From: Dyadobacter sp. CY261
GTDB taxonomy: Bacteria; Bacteroidota; Bacteroidia; Cytophagales; Spirosomataceae
NCBI RefSeq assembly: GCF_021440085.1
Contig: NZ_JAKCPW010000005.1
Location: 372,001-436,000 of the forward strand
DNA length: 64,000 nucleotides
Direction: 5' to 3'
In this document: one piece after another, positions 46,778-57,100 of the stretch
How positions within the stretch are numbered: the first letter of the stretch is position 1
Layout of the letters: each line of letters opens with the position of its first letter
Translations under genes and position numbers: made by a program
The notes under the pieces: model-generated
Databases searched by the model: none
Seen by the model: only the letters and a program-made list of their open reading frames with translations
What the model was told of the DNA's origin: nothing

Positions 46778-47500
46778 TTGAAAGAATACGGTAGTAACGT
46801 ACAAAAATTGGCCGACCACATCGTTAGGATCGAGGACAAAGCCAAGCGCACCCTCTACGCGCATATCCTGGTTGAGCTCATGCGCCAGATACACCCCAAC
46901 ATGCGCGACAACCAGGACTACACCAACAAGCTCTGGGACGACCTGTACATTATTTCCGGTTTCCAGTTGGACGTTGACAGTCCATTTCCTCCACCATCCA
47001 AAGAAGCCCTGGGTAAAAAACCGCTTAAGGTGGAGTACAACCAGCAGAACCTGACATTCCGCCATTATGGGCGCAACATTGACCTGCTGCTCGAAAAAGC
47101 TTCGCAAACCGAAAATCCCGAAGACCGCCTGGCATTCGTTTCCTATATTTTCCGGCTGATGCGTTCATTTTTCAACGCCTGGAATAAGGATAACCCGGAA
47201 GACCATGTGTTGCTAGGCCAGCTGGAACAACTTAGCAAAGGGCGTCTGAAGGAAGAAATCGACTACATACGGACATCAGGTCCGGTGGAAGCCGCTCCAA
47301 AGGACCGGAACAACAATCAGGAACGAAACCGCGTAAACCAGGTTGGTTTTAAGCCACAGTCCAGCCATAGCGACCGGCAGGGCAGTAGTAGCCAGGGCAA
47401 TCAGAACCGCAACCGGAACAACAAATTTTCCAACCGGAACGGAAACAACAACAACACTAATAACAACCGAAATAACAATCGCAAAAAACCTGGAATGTAA
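46778..47500 (+). CDS. DUF4290-family protein (probable TTG start)
   Basis: 240 residues from TTG 46778. The frame is open further up from TTG 46727, but that stretch coincides with a promoter. The DUF4290 domain (about residues 3-180) begins EYGSNVQKLADHIVRIEDKAKRTLYA and contains HPNMRDNQDYTNKLWDDL. The last 60 or so residues are a disordered tail rich in Asn, Arg, Gln and Ser, typical of RNA-binding tails. Function is unknown; the family is nearly restricted to Bacteroidota. The murA gene starts 45 bases downstream, so co-transcription is likely. Confidence 0.8.
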   Translation: MKEYGSNVQKLADHIVRIEDKAKRTLYAHILVELMRQIHPNMRDNQDYTNKLWDDLYIISGFQLDVDSPFPPPSKEALGKKPLKVEYNQQNLTFRHYGRNIDLLLEKASQTENPEDRLAFVSYIFRLMRSFFNAWNKDNPEDHVLLGQLEQLSKGRLKEEIDYIRTSGPVEAAPKDRNNNQERNRVNQVGFKPQSSHSDRQGSSSQGNQNRNRNNKFSNRNGNNNNTNNNRNNNRKKPGM

Positions 47501-47545
47501 TATCCAGGTTTCATTTTATACAGTCTCAACTGCCCAAAATTTTCT

Positions 47546-48853
47546 ATGCCATCATTCAAGATTACCGGGGATCGACGTCTCAAGGGTGAAATCGTACCGC
47601 AAGGCGCTAAAAACGAAGCATTACAGATTATCTGCGCCGTATTGCTCACCAGGGAGCCGGTCACGATCCATAATATTCCTAATATCCGCGACGTAAATCA
47701 GCTCATAAATCTCCTGGGTGACCTGGGCGTACGCCGCACACGTCTGAGTGACTCCTCGATTCGATTTGAGGCCGATGACATTAACCTAGATTACCTGGAA
47801 TCTGACTCTTTCCGCCAGAAAGCGGCTGCATTGCGCGGCTCGGTCATGTTGCTCGGGCCTATGCTGGCGCGTTTCCGGAAAGGACGTATCCCTCGTCCGG
47901 GTGGTGACAAAATCGGTAGAAGAAGGTTGGACACCCATTTTCTGGGTTTTGAGAAACTAGGCGCCACATTCAGCTACGACGAAGAAGATGGCGGGTTCTA
48001 CCGCGTGGATGCAGCGAATTTGAAAGGTACTTACATGCTGCTCGATGAGGCTTCTGTAACCGGCACAGCCAACGTTTTGATGGCCGCGGTAATGGCCGAA
48101 GGAACTACTACGATCTATAATGCCGCCTGTGAGCCCTATTTGCAACAGCTTTGTAAAATGCTGAACCGCATGGGTGCCAAAATCTCCGGTATCGCCTCCA
48201 ACCTGCTTGTAGTAGAAGGGGTAAGCGAGCTGAAAGGCACCGAACACACCATGCTGCCCGATATGATCGAGATCGGCAGCTTCATCGGCTTAGCGGCAAT
48301 GACGCAATCGGAAATCACCATTAAAGACTGCCGTATTCCCGAACTGGGCATTATCCCGGATGTTTTTCAGAGATTGGGTATTAAAATGGAATTTCACGGT
48401 GACGATATTTTCATTCCCGCACAGGAACGCTACCGCATCGAAAACTATCTCGACGGCTCTACATTGTCGGTAGCCGATGCCCCATGGCCTGGCTTCACAC
48501 CCGACTTGCTGAGTATCGTGCTCGTTACGGCTACGCAAGCGCAGGGAACCGTGCTCATTCACCAAAAAATGTTCGAAAGCCGCCTGTTCTTTGTGGATAA
48601 GCTGATCGAAATGGGTGCGCAAATCATCCTTTGCGACCCACACCGTGCGACAGTCATCGGGCACAACCGCGAAACACAACTACGCGGCATCCGCATGACA
48701 TCCCCCGACATCCGCGCCGGTGTTGCATTGCTCATAGCAGCCATGTCGGCCAAAGGTGTAAGTATTATCGACAATATCGAACAAATCGATCGCGGTTACC
48801 AGAATATCGACACGCGTCTGAACGCGATCGGCGCGGAGATTGTGAGGTTGTAA
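47546..48853 (+). CDS. murA: UDP-N-acetylglucosamine 1-carboxyvinyltransferase with Asp in place of catalytic Cys
   Basis: 435 residues of the EPSP-synthase fold. It transfers enolpyruvate to UDP-GlcNAc, the first committed step of peptidoglycan synthesis. KITGDRRLKGEIVPQGAKNEAL at the N-terminus carries the catalytic Lys and Asn. The loop reads RPGGDKIGRRRLDTHFLG: Asp121 stands where E. coli MurA has Cys115, the residue alkylated by fosfomycin. The Asp form is active and fosfomycin-insensitive in other bacteria, so intrinsic resistance of this enzyme is expected. It probably shares a transcript with the DUF4290 gene. Confidence 0.95.
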   Translation: MPSFKITGDRRLKGEIVPQGAKNEALQIICAVLLTREPVTIHNIPNIRDVNQLINLLGDLGVRRTRLSDSSIRFEADDINLDYLESDSFRQKAAALRGSVMLLGPMLARFRKGRIPRPGGDKIGRRRLDTHFLGFEKLGATFSYDEEDGGFYRVDAANLKGTYMLLDEASVTGTANVLMAAVMAEGTTTIYNAACEPYLQQLCKMLNRMGAKISGIASNLLVVEGVSELKGTEHTMLPDMIEIGSFIGLAAMTQSEITIKDCRIPELGIIPDVFQRLGIKMEFHGDDIFIPAQERYRIENYLDGSTLSVADAPWPGFTPDLLSIVLVTATQAQGTVLIHQKMFESRLFFVDKLIEMGAQIILCDPHRATVIGHNRETQLRGIRMTSPDIRAGVALLIAAMSAKGVSIIDNIEQIDRGYQNIDTRLNAIGAEIVRL

Positions 48854-48879
48854 TATTGTATTGAAGACTTAATGTAAAC

Positions 48880-49099
48880 GTCAGTCTGAGCGAATCAAAA
48901 AGTCAGTCTGAGCGAACCACAGATGTCAGTCTGAGCCAACCACAGATGTCAGTCTGAGCCGACCACAGATGTCAGTCTGAGTGAATCACAGATGTCAGTC
49001 TGAGTGAATCACAAATGTCAGTCTGAGCGCAGTCGAAGACATCCATACCGACAAACATCGTGCATGGCCCTTCGACCGCTCTCAGGGTGACATTCTGCT
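48880..49099 (+). repeat. Seven-unit tandem array of a 22-23-base repeat, with palindromic end
   Basis: Units start at 48880, 48902, 48925, 48948, 48971, 48994 and 49017; each begins GTCAGTCTGAG and continues with variable CGAATCA/CCAACCACAGAT-like sequence. The last unit ends GCGCAGTCGAAGAC, identical in type to the units at 6917-6990. An inverted half-element (CTTCGACCGCTCTCAGGGTGACATTC) closes the block at about 49070-49099. It occupies the whole 260-base gap between the convergent murA and DUF1080 genes, in which no gene is seen. Spacing is uniform but the units are contiguous, so this is not a CRISPR array. Confidence 0.88.
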
Positions 49100-49113
49100 T
49101 TAAAGGCTCCGGC

Positions 49114-49968
49114 TTACTTCTTCTTGTAACTGCACTTGCTGTTATCCGCTTTTACATAATACGACTTGTAATTTGTCGCTTTCGGATCCATACAGCCTTT
49201 TAAATCCAGAACTTCAACCTTTCTGAACTCGACGGGATGGCTTTCGCTTTGCAGGGAGATCGAACCGTGGTCGAGCAACTGGCCGGCGATCATCAGCGAA
49301 GGATCGTGCCCACTCACATTGCCACCGCCTAGTTGTGGTTTGTTATATTCCAAAACCATTTCTCCATTGGCAAAATGCTGGATCAGAGAATCGCCTAAGA
49401 CAAGCACTTCGGCCTTCACCCATTGGTCGCCATTGTAAGTTTTGGATTTTGAAGTGATGCAATGTTGTGTCACAAGCTTACCGTCGATCACTACATTAGT
49501 ACCAGGCGTGCATAGGTTACAAGTCGTGCGGGTCTTTTCATTTCCACCAAGCAATTGTACCTCGATAGAGGCCGGAAAATCCTGATTTTTGCCCATCGTT
49601 GCGGCGGGCTGTCCGTGCACCATGATACCGCTGTTGCGCCATGCCCAGCCTTCGCCCTTGGGTGCCTGCTCTCCTACGAAACGGTACTCAACAGAGATTC
49701 GGTAGTAGGAAAAATCGCCTTTATAGAAAATATGGCCGTATTTTTGAGCGAAGTCATCGTACTTATCATAGCGAACAACCATTTTGCCATCCTCCACTCG
49801 GAAAGTGTTATTATAATTGTCGTTCAGATCATAGCCCCGGATCTTGATGTCCCAGCCGTCCAGGTTTTTACCATTGAAGAGCTGTTTCCATTCCTGTTTG
49901 TCGGCATCTTTTTGACCGAAAACGGTAAGGCACACCAGGCTGAATAGGATCGTGAGTTTAATTTTCAT
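49114..49968 (-). CDS. Secreted DUF1080 (3-keto-disaccharide hydrolase type) protein
   Basis: The start at ATG 49968 (284 residues) gives the signal peptide MKIKLTILFSLVCLTVFGQ; the frame runs 58 codons further up without sense and overlaps the photolyase gene. The DUF1080 concanavalin-like fold is marked by WKQLFNGKNLDGWDI, GDFSYYRISVEYRF, WAWRNSGIMVHGQ and GSISLQSESHPVEFRKVEVLDL. Relatives bind or hydrolyse 3-keto-glycosides. The C-terminus adds a short Cys- and Lys-rich tail (GCMDPKATNYKSYYV). It is transcribed alone. Confidence 0.85.
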   Translation of the reverse strand: MKIKLTILFSLVCLTVFGQKDADKQEWKQLFNGKNLDGWDIKIRGYDLNDNYNNTFRVEDGKMVVRYDKYDDFAQKYGHIFYKGDFSYYRISVEYRFVGEQAPKGEGWAWRNSGIMVHGQPAATMGKNQDFPASIEVQLLGGNEKTRTTCNLCTPGTNVVIDGKLVTQHCITSKSKTYNGDQWVKAEVLVLGDSLIQHFANGEMVLEYNKPQLGGGNVSGHDPSLMIAGQLLDHGSISLQSESHPVEFRKVEVLDLKGCMDPKATNYKSYYVKADNSKCSYKKK

Positions 49969-50195
49969 GAATGCAGATTGTGTTAAGATGAATGCTGGCA
50001 AGGTTTTGTACAAATAGATATTGGCAAAGTCACCACGGTGGTAAAGATACAACTTCACTATCCATTTCTGATGCCATAGAAACGCATTTACGTGACAGGA
50101 ATTTTGAATTTGCTGGTGGCTGATTAATCTAAAAAATGCCATATTTCGTAATTAACATTACATCAACGGAGTCTCATTCCCGACCGTTCAATTGC

Positions 50196-51524
50196 ATGAG
50201 CCTGAAACCCAAAGAAAAAGTTGCCATATTCTGGTTCCGCCGCGACCTTCGGCTACACGACAATGCGGGACTTTATTACGCCCTTCGGTCAGGATATCAG
50301 GTCGTCCCACTTTTTATTTTCGATCGTAACATTCTTGATGACCTGGAAGATAAAAAAGATGCCCGTCTGACATTCATTTACGAAGCAATTTCGAAAATCA
50401 GCAATGAGCTGAGAGAAAGAGATGCTGATATTCTCGTTAAATACGGCTTTCCAGTAAACGTTTGGGAGAAACTGGTGGAGGATTATGACATCGCAGAAGT
50501 TTACACCAACACCGATTACGAACCCTATGCCACCGAGCGCGACAAGGATGTTTACAGGATTCTGAAAGAAAAAGATATTGTATTTAAAACCTGCAAAGAC
50601 CAGGTCATATTCGAAAAGCAGGAAATCCTGACTTCCCAAGGTTCGCCTTACACGATTTTCACACCTTACAGCCGGGCCTGGAAGGAGAAATGCAACGGCT
50701 TTTACCTCTCTTCCTATCCTACCAAAAAGTATTTCAGACACCTTTACAAGTTGAAAACTGATGAAATGCCCTCGCTGGAAGAAATGGGGTTCGAAAAAGC
50801 CGACTACAATTTCCCATCCGATGAGGTGAGCGCCAACCTATTGAAAAACTACGCAAACGAACGGGACTTTCCAGCCAAAGAAGCGACCAGTCGGATCGGC
50901 ATTCACCTGCGCTTTGGAACTGTAAGCATTCGCGAACTGGCGCGTCACGCTCACGAACATAGTGATACGTTTCTGAGCGAACTGATCTGGCGGGACTTTT
51001 ACCAGCAAATCCTGTCCAATTTTCCGCACGTCGGTAAAGGCGAGGCATTCCGAAAGGCCTATGATTTCATTCAATGGAGGTACGACAAGGACGATTTTAA
51101 GAAATGGTGCGAAGGTAAAACCGGTTACCCGCTTGTGGATGCCGGTATGCGCCAGCTCAATGCGATTGGCTTTATGCACAACCGCGTGCGAATGGTCACA
51201 GCAAGCTTTCTTTCGAAGCATTTATTGATCGACTGGCGACTGGGAGAAGCTTATTTCGCACAAAAGTTGCTGGATTATGACCTGGCAGCCAACAATGGCG
51301 GCTGGCAATGGGCGGCTGGCTCAGGAACGGATGCCGCGCCGTATTTCCGGATATTTAACCCGGCATCTCAGGCCGAGAAGTTTGATCCTAAAATGGAATA
51401 TATCAAAAAATGGGTCCCTGAATTTGGCACCTACGAATATCCTTCGCCCATGGTGGACCACAAAATGGCCCGGGAACGCTGCCTTAAAGCTTATAAGGAT
51501 GCGCTAGATAAGGCGAACAAGTAG
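50196..51524 (+). CDS. phrB: Deoxyribodipyrimidine photolyase (cryptochrome/photolyase family)
   Basis: The start at ATG 50196 (442 residues, MSLKPKEKVAIFWFRRDLRLHDN) is preferred to the ATG at 50136. The N-terminal alpha/beta domain binds the antenna chromophore; the C-terminal FAD domain contains TSRIGIHLRFGTVSIREL, ELIWRDFYQQIL, WCEGKTGYPLVDAGMRQLN, RMVTASFLSKHLLIDWRLGE and NNGGWQWAAGSGTDAAPYFRIFNP. This is the class I CPD photolyase pattern, repairing cyclobutane dimers with blue light. A (6-4) enzyme or cryptochrome is less likely. The short divergent spacing to 49114 suggests independent transcription. Confidence 0.9.
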   Translation: MSLKPKEKVAIFWFRRDLRLHDNAGLYYALRSGYQVVPLFIFDRNILDDLEDKKDARLTFIYEAISKISNELRERDADILVKYGFPVNVWEKLVEDYDIAEVYTNTDYEPYATERDKDVYRILKEKDIVFKTCKDQVIFEKQEILTSQGSPYTIFTPYSRAWKEKCNGFYLSSYPTKKYFRHLYKLKTDEMPSLEEMGFEKADYNFPSDEVSANLLKNYANERDFPAKEATSRIGIHLRFGTVSIRELARHAHEHSDTFLSELIWRDFYQQILSNFPHVGKGEAFRKAYDFIQWRYDKDDFKKWCEGKTGYPLVDAGMRQLNAIGFMHNRVRMVTASFLSKHLLIDWRLGEAYFAQKLLDYDLAANNGGWQWAAGSGTDAAPYFRIFNPASQAEKFDPKMEYIKKWVPEFGTYEYPSPMVDHKMARERCLKAYKDALDKANK

Positions 51525-52805
51525 CTATTTTCCTCCTGCAATAACAGTAACCATATCTTCCGGACGCAGGTAGTTGTTCGCCATGGCCATCACATCTTCC
51601 GCTGTCGTAGCGTGGATGCGTTCGATGTACTGATTGAAAAAATTCGCAGGCAGGCTATCCAGTAACAATATCTTGCGGCGGTCGGCAACCTCGAATGCGG
51701 TATTCAATGACCCCGTGAATTCACCCGCCATGAAATTCTTAACAGTTTGTAATTCCTCTGGCCCCACCAGCTCGGTTTGGAGCCGGACTATTTCCTTTCT
51801 GATTTCGTCGATGGTTTGCTGAGTAAACTCTTTTTTTACATCGGTTCCTATCATAAAGTACCCTTCATGACGAAACGTCGCAAGGTGTGAGGAAATACCG
51901 TAGGTCAGTCCTTTTTCTTCCCGTATATTTTTCATTAACCTCGAACCAAAATACCCTCCCAGAATCTCGTTTGCGACGAGCATTTTGGAATAATCGGGAT
52001 GATGCCGGTTGAATAACACGCGGCCCATACGGATCGATGACTGCACACTTTCAGGTCTTTCCACTATCGTTTCATCGCCATGGTAGGATTCTGAAGCATT
52101 GTAAATTCCACTACCTACCGCTGCGTCCACCCGGTTTTGACCTAATGTGGCATTCACATGCTGCACATCCGCCTCGGCGATCTGCCCTGCCAGCACTACC
52201 GTGAATTTACTATTCCGGATAAACCGATCATAATGCACACGGACAGCATCCAGCCCTAGAGCTTCTATCCCCTCTTCGCTCTGGCTATGGCCATAGGGGT
52301 GAGCTGCACCAAACAATCGCGCCCTGAATTCGGTAGTTGCCAGATACGCGGTTTTCTCTTTATTCACCTTCAGATTCTGAATGGTGATATTCTTTAATTC
52401 CTGAAATTCTTTCTCCGGAAAAGTAGGATTGCCTATCATTTTTTGCACAAGTGGCAGCACATCCGGCAAAAACCGCGACAGACAGTACACCACGATGCCG
52501 ACGCGGTCGGAGGTGTGACTCATTTCGGTGAACGCTCCCAGGTTATCAAATGCCTCATTGATTTCCTGCGATGTCATACCTTCGACTCCCTCCAGCAACA
52601 TTTTGATCGCAAAGTACGATGCCGCCACCTCGCTTTCATACCAGTTACCCGCTTCGAAAATACATTCAAGGCGTACCACCGGTTGTTCTCCGATATTGAT
52701 CACGTGCAGCGCGATACCATTATCTAGCGTGTATGTCCGGGGTTCCGGCAGGTTTACAGTTTCAATGATCTTGAAATCGGGAGCAATGGTACGGTCCAGC
52801 AACAT
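51525..52805 (-). CDS. M16-family protein lacking the zinc-binding motif
   Basis: 426 residues with both M16 domains. At the place where active M16 peptidases have HxxEH, this protein reads NWYESEVAASYFAIKMLLEGVEG, so no zinc site is formed. The C-terminal domain keeps FGSRLMKNIREEKGLTYGISSH, including the Arg/Tyr pair that contacts substrate in two-subunit M16B enzymes. It should therefore be the non-catalytic subunit of a heterodimer, or a chaperone-like relative. No active M16 partner lies in the window. No signal peptide is seen, so it is probably cytoplasmic. Confidence 0.85.
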   Translation of the reverse strand: MLLDRTIAPDFKIIETVNLPEPRTYTLDNGIALHVINIGEQPVVRLECIFEAGNWYESEVAASYFAIKMLLEGVEGMTSQEINEAFDNLGAFTEMSHTSDRVGIVVYCLSRFLPDVLPLVQKMIGNPTFPEKEFQELKNITIQNLKVNKEKTAYLATTEFRARLFGAAHPYGHSQSEEGIEALGLDAVRVHYDRFIRNSKFTVVLAGQIAEADVQHVNATLGQNRVDAAVGSGIYNASESYHGDETIVERPESVQSSIRMGRVLFNRHHPDYSKMLVANEILGGYFGSRLMKNIREEKGLTYGISSHLATFRHEGYFMIGTDVKKEFTQQTIDEIRKEIVRLQTELVGPEELQTVKNFMAGEFTGSLNTAFEVADRRKILLLDSLPANFFNQYIERIHATTAEDVMAMANNYLRPEDMVTVIAGGK

Positions 52806-52884
52806 GGGAAGCGATGAGTATAAAAAAACGAATGACGTTGCAATAACGCCATTCGTTCCGGAAAAATTAAATTTCTGGTAATGC

Positions 52885-54042
52885 TTAGTTTTCGGTGTCG
52901 CTTACATCCAGCTTCTCCGCTTTGTTCAAAGCGAGAGACAGTGTGATACGTAATGTCTGCGCAAGTGGGCTCCCCTGGGTAGTAGGGAACATATAAGCGA
53001 AGTCGACAGCATATTTATCAGCGAAACGCAAGCCTGCGCCAGCGGTGAAGAAACGGCGGTCGCCTTTGTTTTTATTCTCTCCGAAATAACCAGCGCGCAG
53101 CGCGAAGATGTTGTTGTACCAGTATTCCAGACCGGTAGCAATGGCTACTTCCTGAATTTCTTCTTTAAACCCGTCCGGAGCATCTGAGAACGATCCGAAT
53201 ACGCCGTCCAACAAAGGCTTGGTATTGATGTTTGTTGTGCCATCCGGTGTGGGAACCATCAGCTTGCTGACATCGACGATGAAATTAAAGCGGTTTCTTC
53301 CGTCGCCTGTATATGACAATCCGGTTCCAATTTTCAGGTTGGTAGGAATAAAGTTTTCAGTTTCTGTGCCTGAACCGTAATTGATCTTACCACCCAGGTT
53401 GGAAAGCACCGCGCCCAATGACCACACCAGTTCGCTGCCGGTATCCTCATTCTTAAATTCTTTCCTATAGTAAGCGCTGATGTCACCCGCAGCAACACGT
53501 GCAGGGCTCAATGAAATGTTGTTAACGACCGCGTTTCCGGCAAGGTTCGAGGAAATATATTTCAACGTCAAACCCATTGAGAAGTTTCTGCCAAGCTGGC
53601 GTGAATAGGTTCCGTTGATCGCTACTTCCCGTGAATTGAAATAACCGGTATTGTTACCGATCGCATCCCGCAAATCCAGTTCTCCGTTGTTGAAATAGTT
53701 CACGGAAAGCGCCACAGCCTGGCGATCGCCTAATTTCTTGTAGGCAGTCAGATAGCCTAGCCACATATCATCAACCAGGTAGCGCAGCCAGGGAGTGTAA
53801 GAAGCTGAAACGCCAAAATCTTTTGTATTGTAAGGAAGCTTTGCCGCATTCCAGTAAGTTGCATTCGCATCGGGGCTGAGCGCTACACCGGCCTCCCCCA
53901 TAGCAGCACTTCTCGCATCGGGGGCAAATGTTAAAAAGGAAAGTGGTGATGCCGGAATTCTTCTTGTGGAATTCTGCTGGGCGAAAAGCGTACCTGATGT
54001 TAAAAAGAATAGTGAGGATAATGTAACAAAAAAAAGTCTCAT
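52885..54042 (-). CDS. porV: T9SS outer-membrane protein PorV
   Basis: 385 residues with signal peptide (about 1-22, ending LFAQ). The FadL-like barrel motif SFLTFAPDARSAAMGEAGVALSPDANATYWNAAKLPY is characteristic of PorV/LptO. PorV shuttles T9SS substrates from the translocon to the surface, where PorU cleaves and attaches them. It lies 105 bases downstream of porU on the same strand and has its own likely -7 box (minus strand TATTTTTG at 54094-54101). No loss of key parts is seen. Confidence 0.92.
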   Translation of the reverse strand: MRLFFVTLSSLFFLTSGTLFAQQNSTRRIPASPLSFLTFAPDARSAAMGEAGVALSPDANATYWNAAKLPYNTKDFGVSASYTPWLRYLVDDMWLGYLTAYKKLGDRQAVALSVNYFNNGELDLRDAIGNNTGYFNSREVAINGTYSRQLGRNFSMGLTLKYISSNLAGNAVVNNISLSPARVAAGDISAYYRKEFKNEDTGSELVWSLGAVLSNLGGKINYGSGTETENFIPTNLKIGTGLSYTGDGRNRFNFIVDVSKLMVPTPDGTTNINTKPLLDGVFGSFSDAPDGFKEEIQEVAIATGLEYWYNNIFALRAGYFGENKNKGDRRFFTAGAGLRFADKYAVDFAYMFPTTQGSPLAQTLRITLSLALNKAEKLDVSDTEN

Positions 54043-54146
54043 AGAAATTGGATTTGCGATAGGAAGTGCTTTATATCAGCCTCTTCAAAGGGTCAAAAAT
54101 ACAATGAAAGATAGTTAATACTAAAAATTTAATAAGTTTTATTATC

Positions 54147-57100
54147 CTAAGGAGATCGGATCAATTTACCTGCTTTTTGATCGGTGGAATTGTCTTTTAA
54201 CGATCTAATCCGTAAATGGTAGACAAGTGATTCGCCAACCGGTATTGCTTTTACCCACTGCGCGAGGTCCCACATTTCCCTGATTACGGGCTCGCTGTTA
54301 TAGTAAAGCTTTTTATAAGTACCCAAAAGTTGCCCATTGATAAGCAATATATTAAAAATTAATTCTACGTCCTCGTTAGCCCGGTCGTGCCCGAGCTCGA
54401 ATGTAAGGTCCTTCTGAAATGGGTTAGGGTAAACTTTAAAGGCGTTGAGTTGAATTCCCTTGGCTGGGCCTACTAGAAACCCGAACGCTATTTCAGAAAA
54501 GTTAGTATATGCGTCCCATACTTTTGCGCGGACAATATATTTTCCGGCGGGCAGATTTTCCAACGGATAAATGATTGCACCCGATTGATAATTATTCAGA
54601 TCGGCCACGTAATAATCATTCAAAACAACTGTAAGCGTATCATTCAAAGTCATCGTAATGTCATGCCCGATTCCCGCACGGGAAATGTTGATTCCGCTCT
54701 CGTCACTCATTCGGAGAACGAGCGAGGAGGACGGCTCGACGGTGTCGCCATCCCGGAAAGCAGGTGTGTTAAGGTACCCGGCTAACTTAGGAGGAATAGT
54801 GTCGGTTTGTTGCGGCGCACTTCCTCCAACGATTACCGCGAGTTGCGCGGATGCATCTGAAATACTGTCACCCCGGACGGCATAGATGCTCGCGCGGCCT
54901 GTACCCGCGCGATAATCGATATCCTTCGGCATTTGCAGTGTAGATTGAAAGCGGCCTTCCTTCACCGATACGCTTCCGTCAAACAGCTTGCTACGGAACT
55001 CGGTATAAGTTTCGGGATTTCCCTCGTTACCTAACGTGCGGAACTCGATTGGTTTGTCATAAATCACCACGCGTGCCGTCCCATTAAACGAGACATCAAC
55101 CATATTTGTCGCCGGGTCGAAAATTTCTCCACCGAGTGTGACCTTCTGCAATGCGCGCAACGTGTCCGGCAGCGCTGCCCACCGTATGCTTCTTTTTCCC
55201 GGCGTCAAGATCATTGATGGATCGGCCAGCAGCGTAAAGTTGCGGTTCAAACTGCCGGCGAGCGCATTGTTTTTGGTTTGCAGGAAAAAATCACCCAGTC
55301 GCTGCCCGGATTTCGCATTTAGCAATGCTTCGTAAAATGCCTTGTTCAGCGCAAAGTTTGTGCTGGAATACACCGGCCTCGTTGTACTGATCGCCCCTAT
55401 TGCCGCACCTTTCGGGCTCAGTACCATCAGCTCCGCCCCTGAAACAACACCCGGGTCGTCGTAACGTCCAAAGTCGCAGGTCGCCGTAATCAGCAGTGGG
55501 AGATTGTCCATTCCACGGGCCGAAAGCATATCGGATAACGTCAATACCTGTTCCTCAGCCCATCCGCTCACGCCACCGTGACCGGTATAATTTAGAATGA
55601 GCGTGCCCTGATCGATCGCACTTCGGATGGCACGGTTAATGGCGGGGGCTTTCTGTCCTGCGTCTGTAGTCGTTTGCGGCACTTCGTCGATGAATGATCT
55701 CACAGAAAACATCCGGTCCTGAATCAGATCAGCCAATTGATCGGCGTGACGTTGATGGATATTGCCGTCGCCGTCATCGGCCACAAACCTGACTGTATTT
55801 TTCCACATCCCAACCGATGATTCGTGGCGGATCAGCTTATCGACCACAATTTTCGCTTCTTCCAATGACTTCACCGGCAACCTTCCGATCCCAATGTCGA
55901 CCGTGTGATCGCCGGCCGTATTTTCATTCCAGTCGCCCTCATTGGCGTCCATAAAACCAAAATAGTCGTCGGAAGAATAGGTATACACCGGATTCAACGA
56001 TTCCCTGCTTTCATACACTGGCATCCAACCCGCACGCTGCCCTGGCGATTGATTTTGGAGCAGGTTCCGATAGTCATACGTTGCATCACCAAACAATAGA
56101 AGATATTTCAGCTTGCCCGGAGTCTTATGATAAAGCTCCTTGACGAAATCACGGATCGCCGTGATGTCGGGGCGCCCGGAAGCGTATTCGTTGTAAATCT
56201 GATGGGTTGTTACCACCCGCACGTCAAGCCCATCACGGGCATTCCTGAACCCGGCCAGGCGGTTTGCTTCACGCTCCCAGGCGGGAGGCGTTATAATAAG
56301 CAGGTCTGGCGTCGAGGTGCTTGCGATATTCTGATTTCCAACAGTTTGCCAGGACACAGGCGGTAGTGCGTCGCCTGGGGCGAAACTAATATACTTTTGA
56401 ATACTACGTGCTCCCCTTGCTGTCCAGCGAAAAGCGCCCGCTCCATCTCTTTGCACGATGGCCTCGGGCATGAGCGGGTTTGTAATATTCCAAAGTCTGA
56501 ATCCTTCCGAGGACCCAAGAAACTGATAGGTTACCGTATCGGTGACCTGCGGCAGGAAATGGTAAATTTGCTGACCTTCGTAGTTCCTGAGCTCCCTTTT
56601 TACCTGAAGTCCTATATAATCGAGATAAGCCTCAGCCGAGCTTTGTCCGTTTTTGTTGTAGCTGACATTAATTTTAAAAACTCCCGATACCGGTGCATTC
56701 TTCAATGTATAGGTGTTGCCTGTCTGTAGAGCCTTCACGTCGTACGTTCCGGAGCCGACCGTTCCTATTGGTTCCTCGCCCACCGTGGTACCATTCACTT
56801 GCCATATGAAACGGGTAGGGACCTGGGCCGCGCCGATAGATGAAGTTCTTAGCTTGAAATCCGACGAAGCCACTACACCAGGTAAAGTGACATCCACGGT
56901 AAACCCAGAAGTACTCCCGGCAAGGTATTCGCCCCACCATTCCCTGCCGGATTTAAGGGTGTTTGAAGATTCTGTTTCGTGGTACCAGTAATCATCGAAC
57001 TGACTGACTGTTTTTGTCGCGGCAACCGAAAGCCCCGCATCAGATTTGATTCGCAACCCATTGCTTTCCGCAAATGTGATAAAATAGAAGCTGGAATCAG

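Noticed and set aside
48880..49040. Regular repeats that could be taken for a CRISPR array
   Set aside because: Units of 22-23 bases follow each other directly, with variation inside the unit and no 30-base spacers; no cas genes are present.
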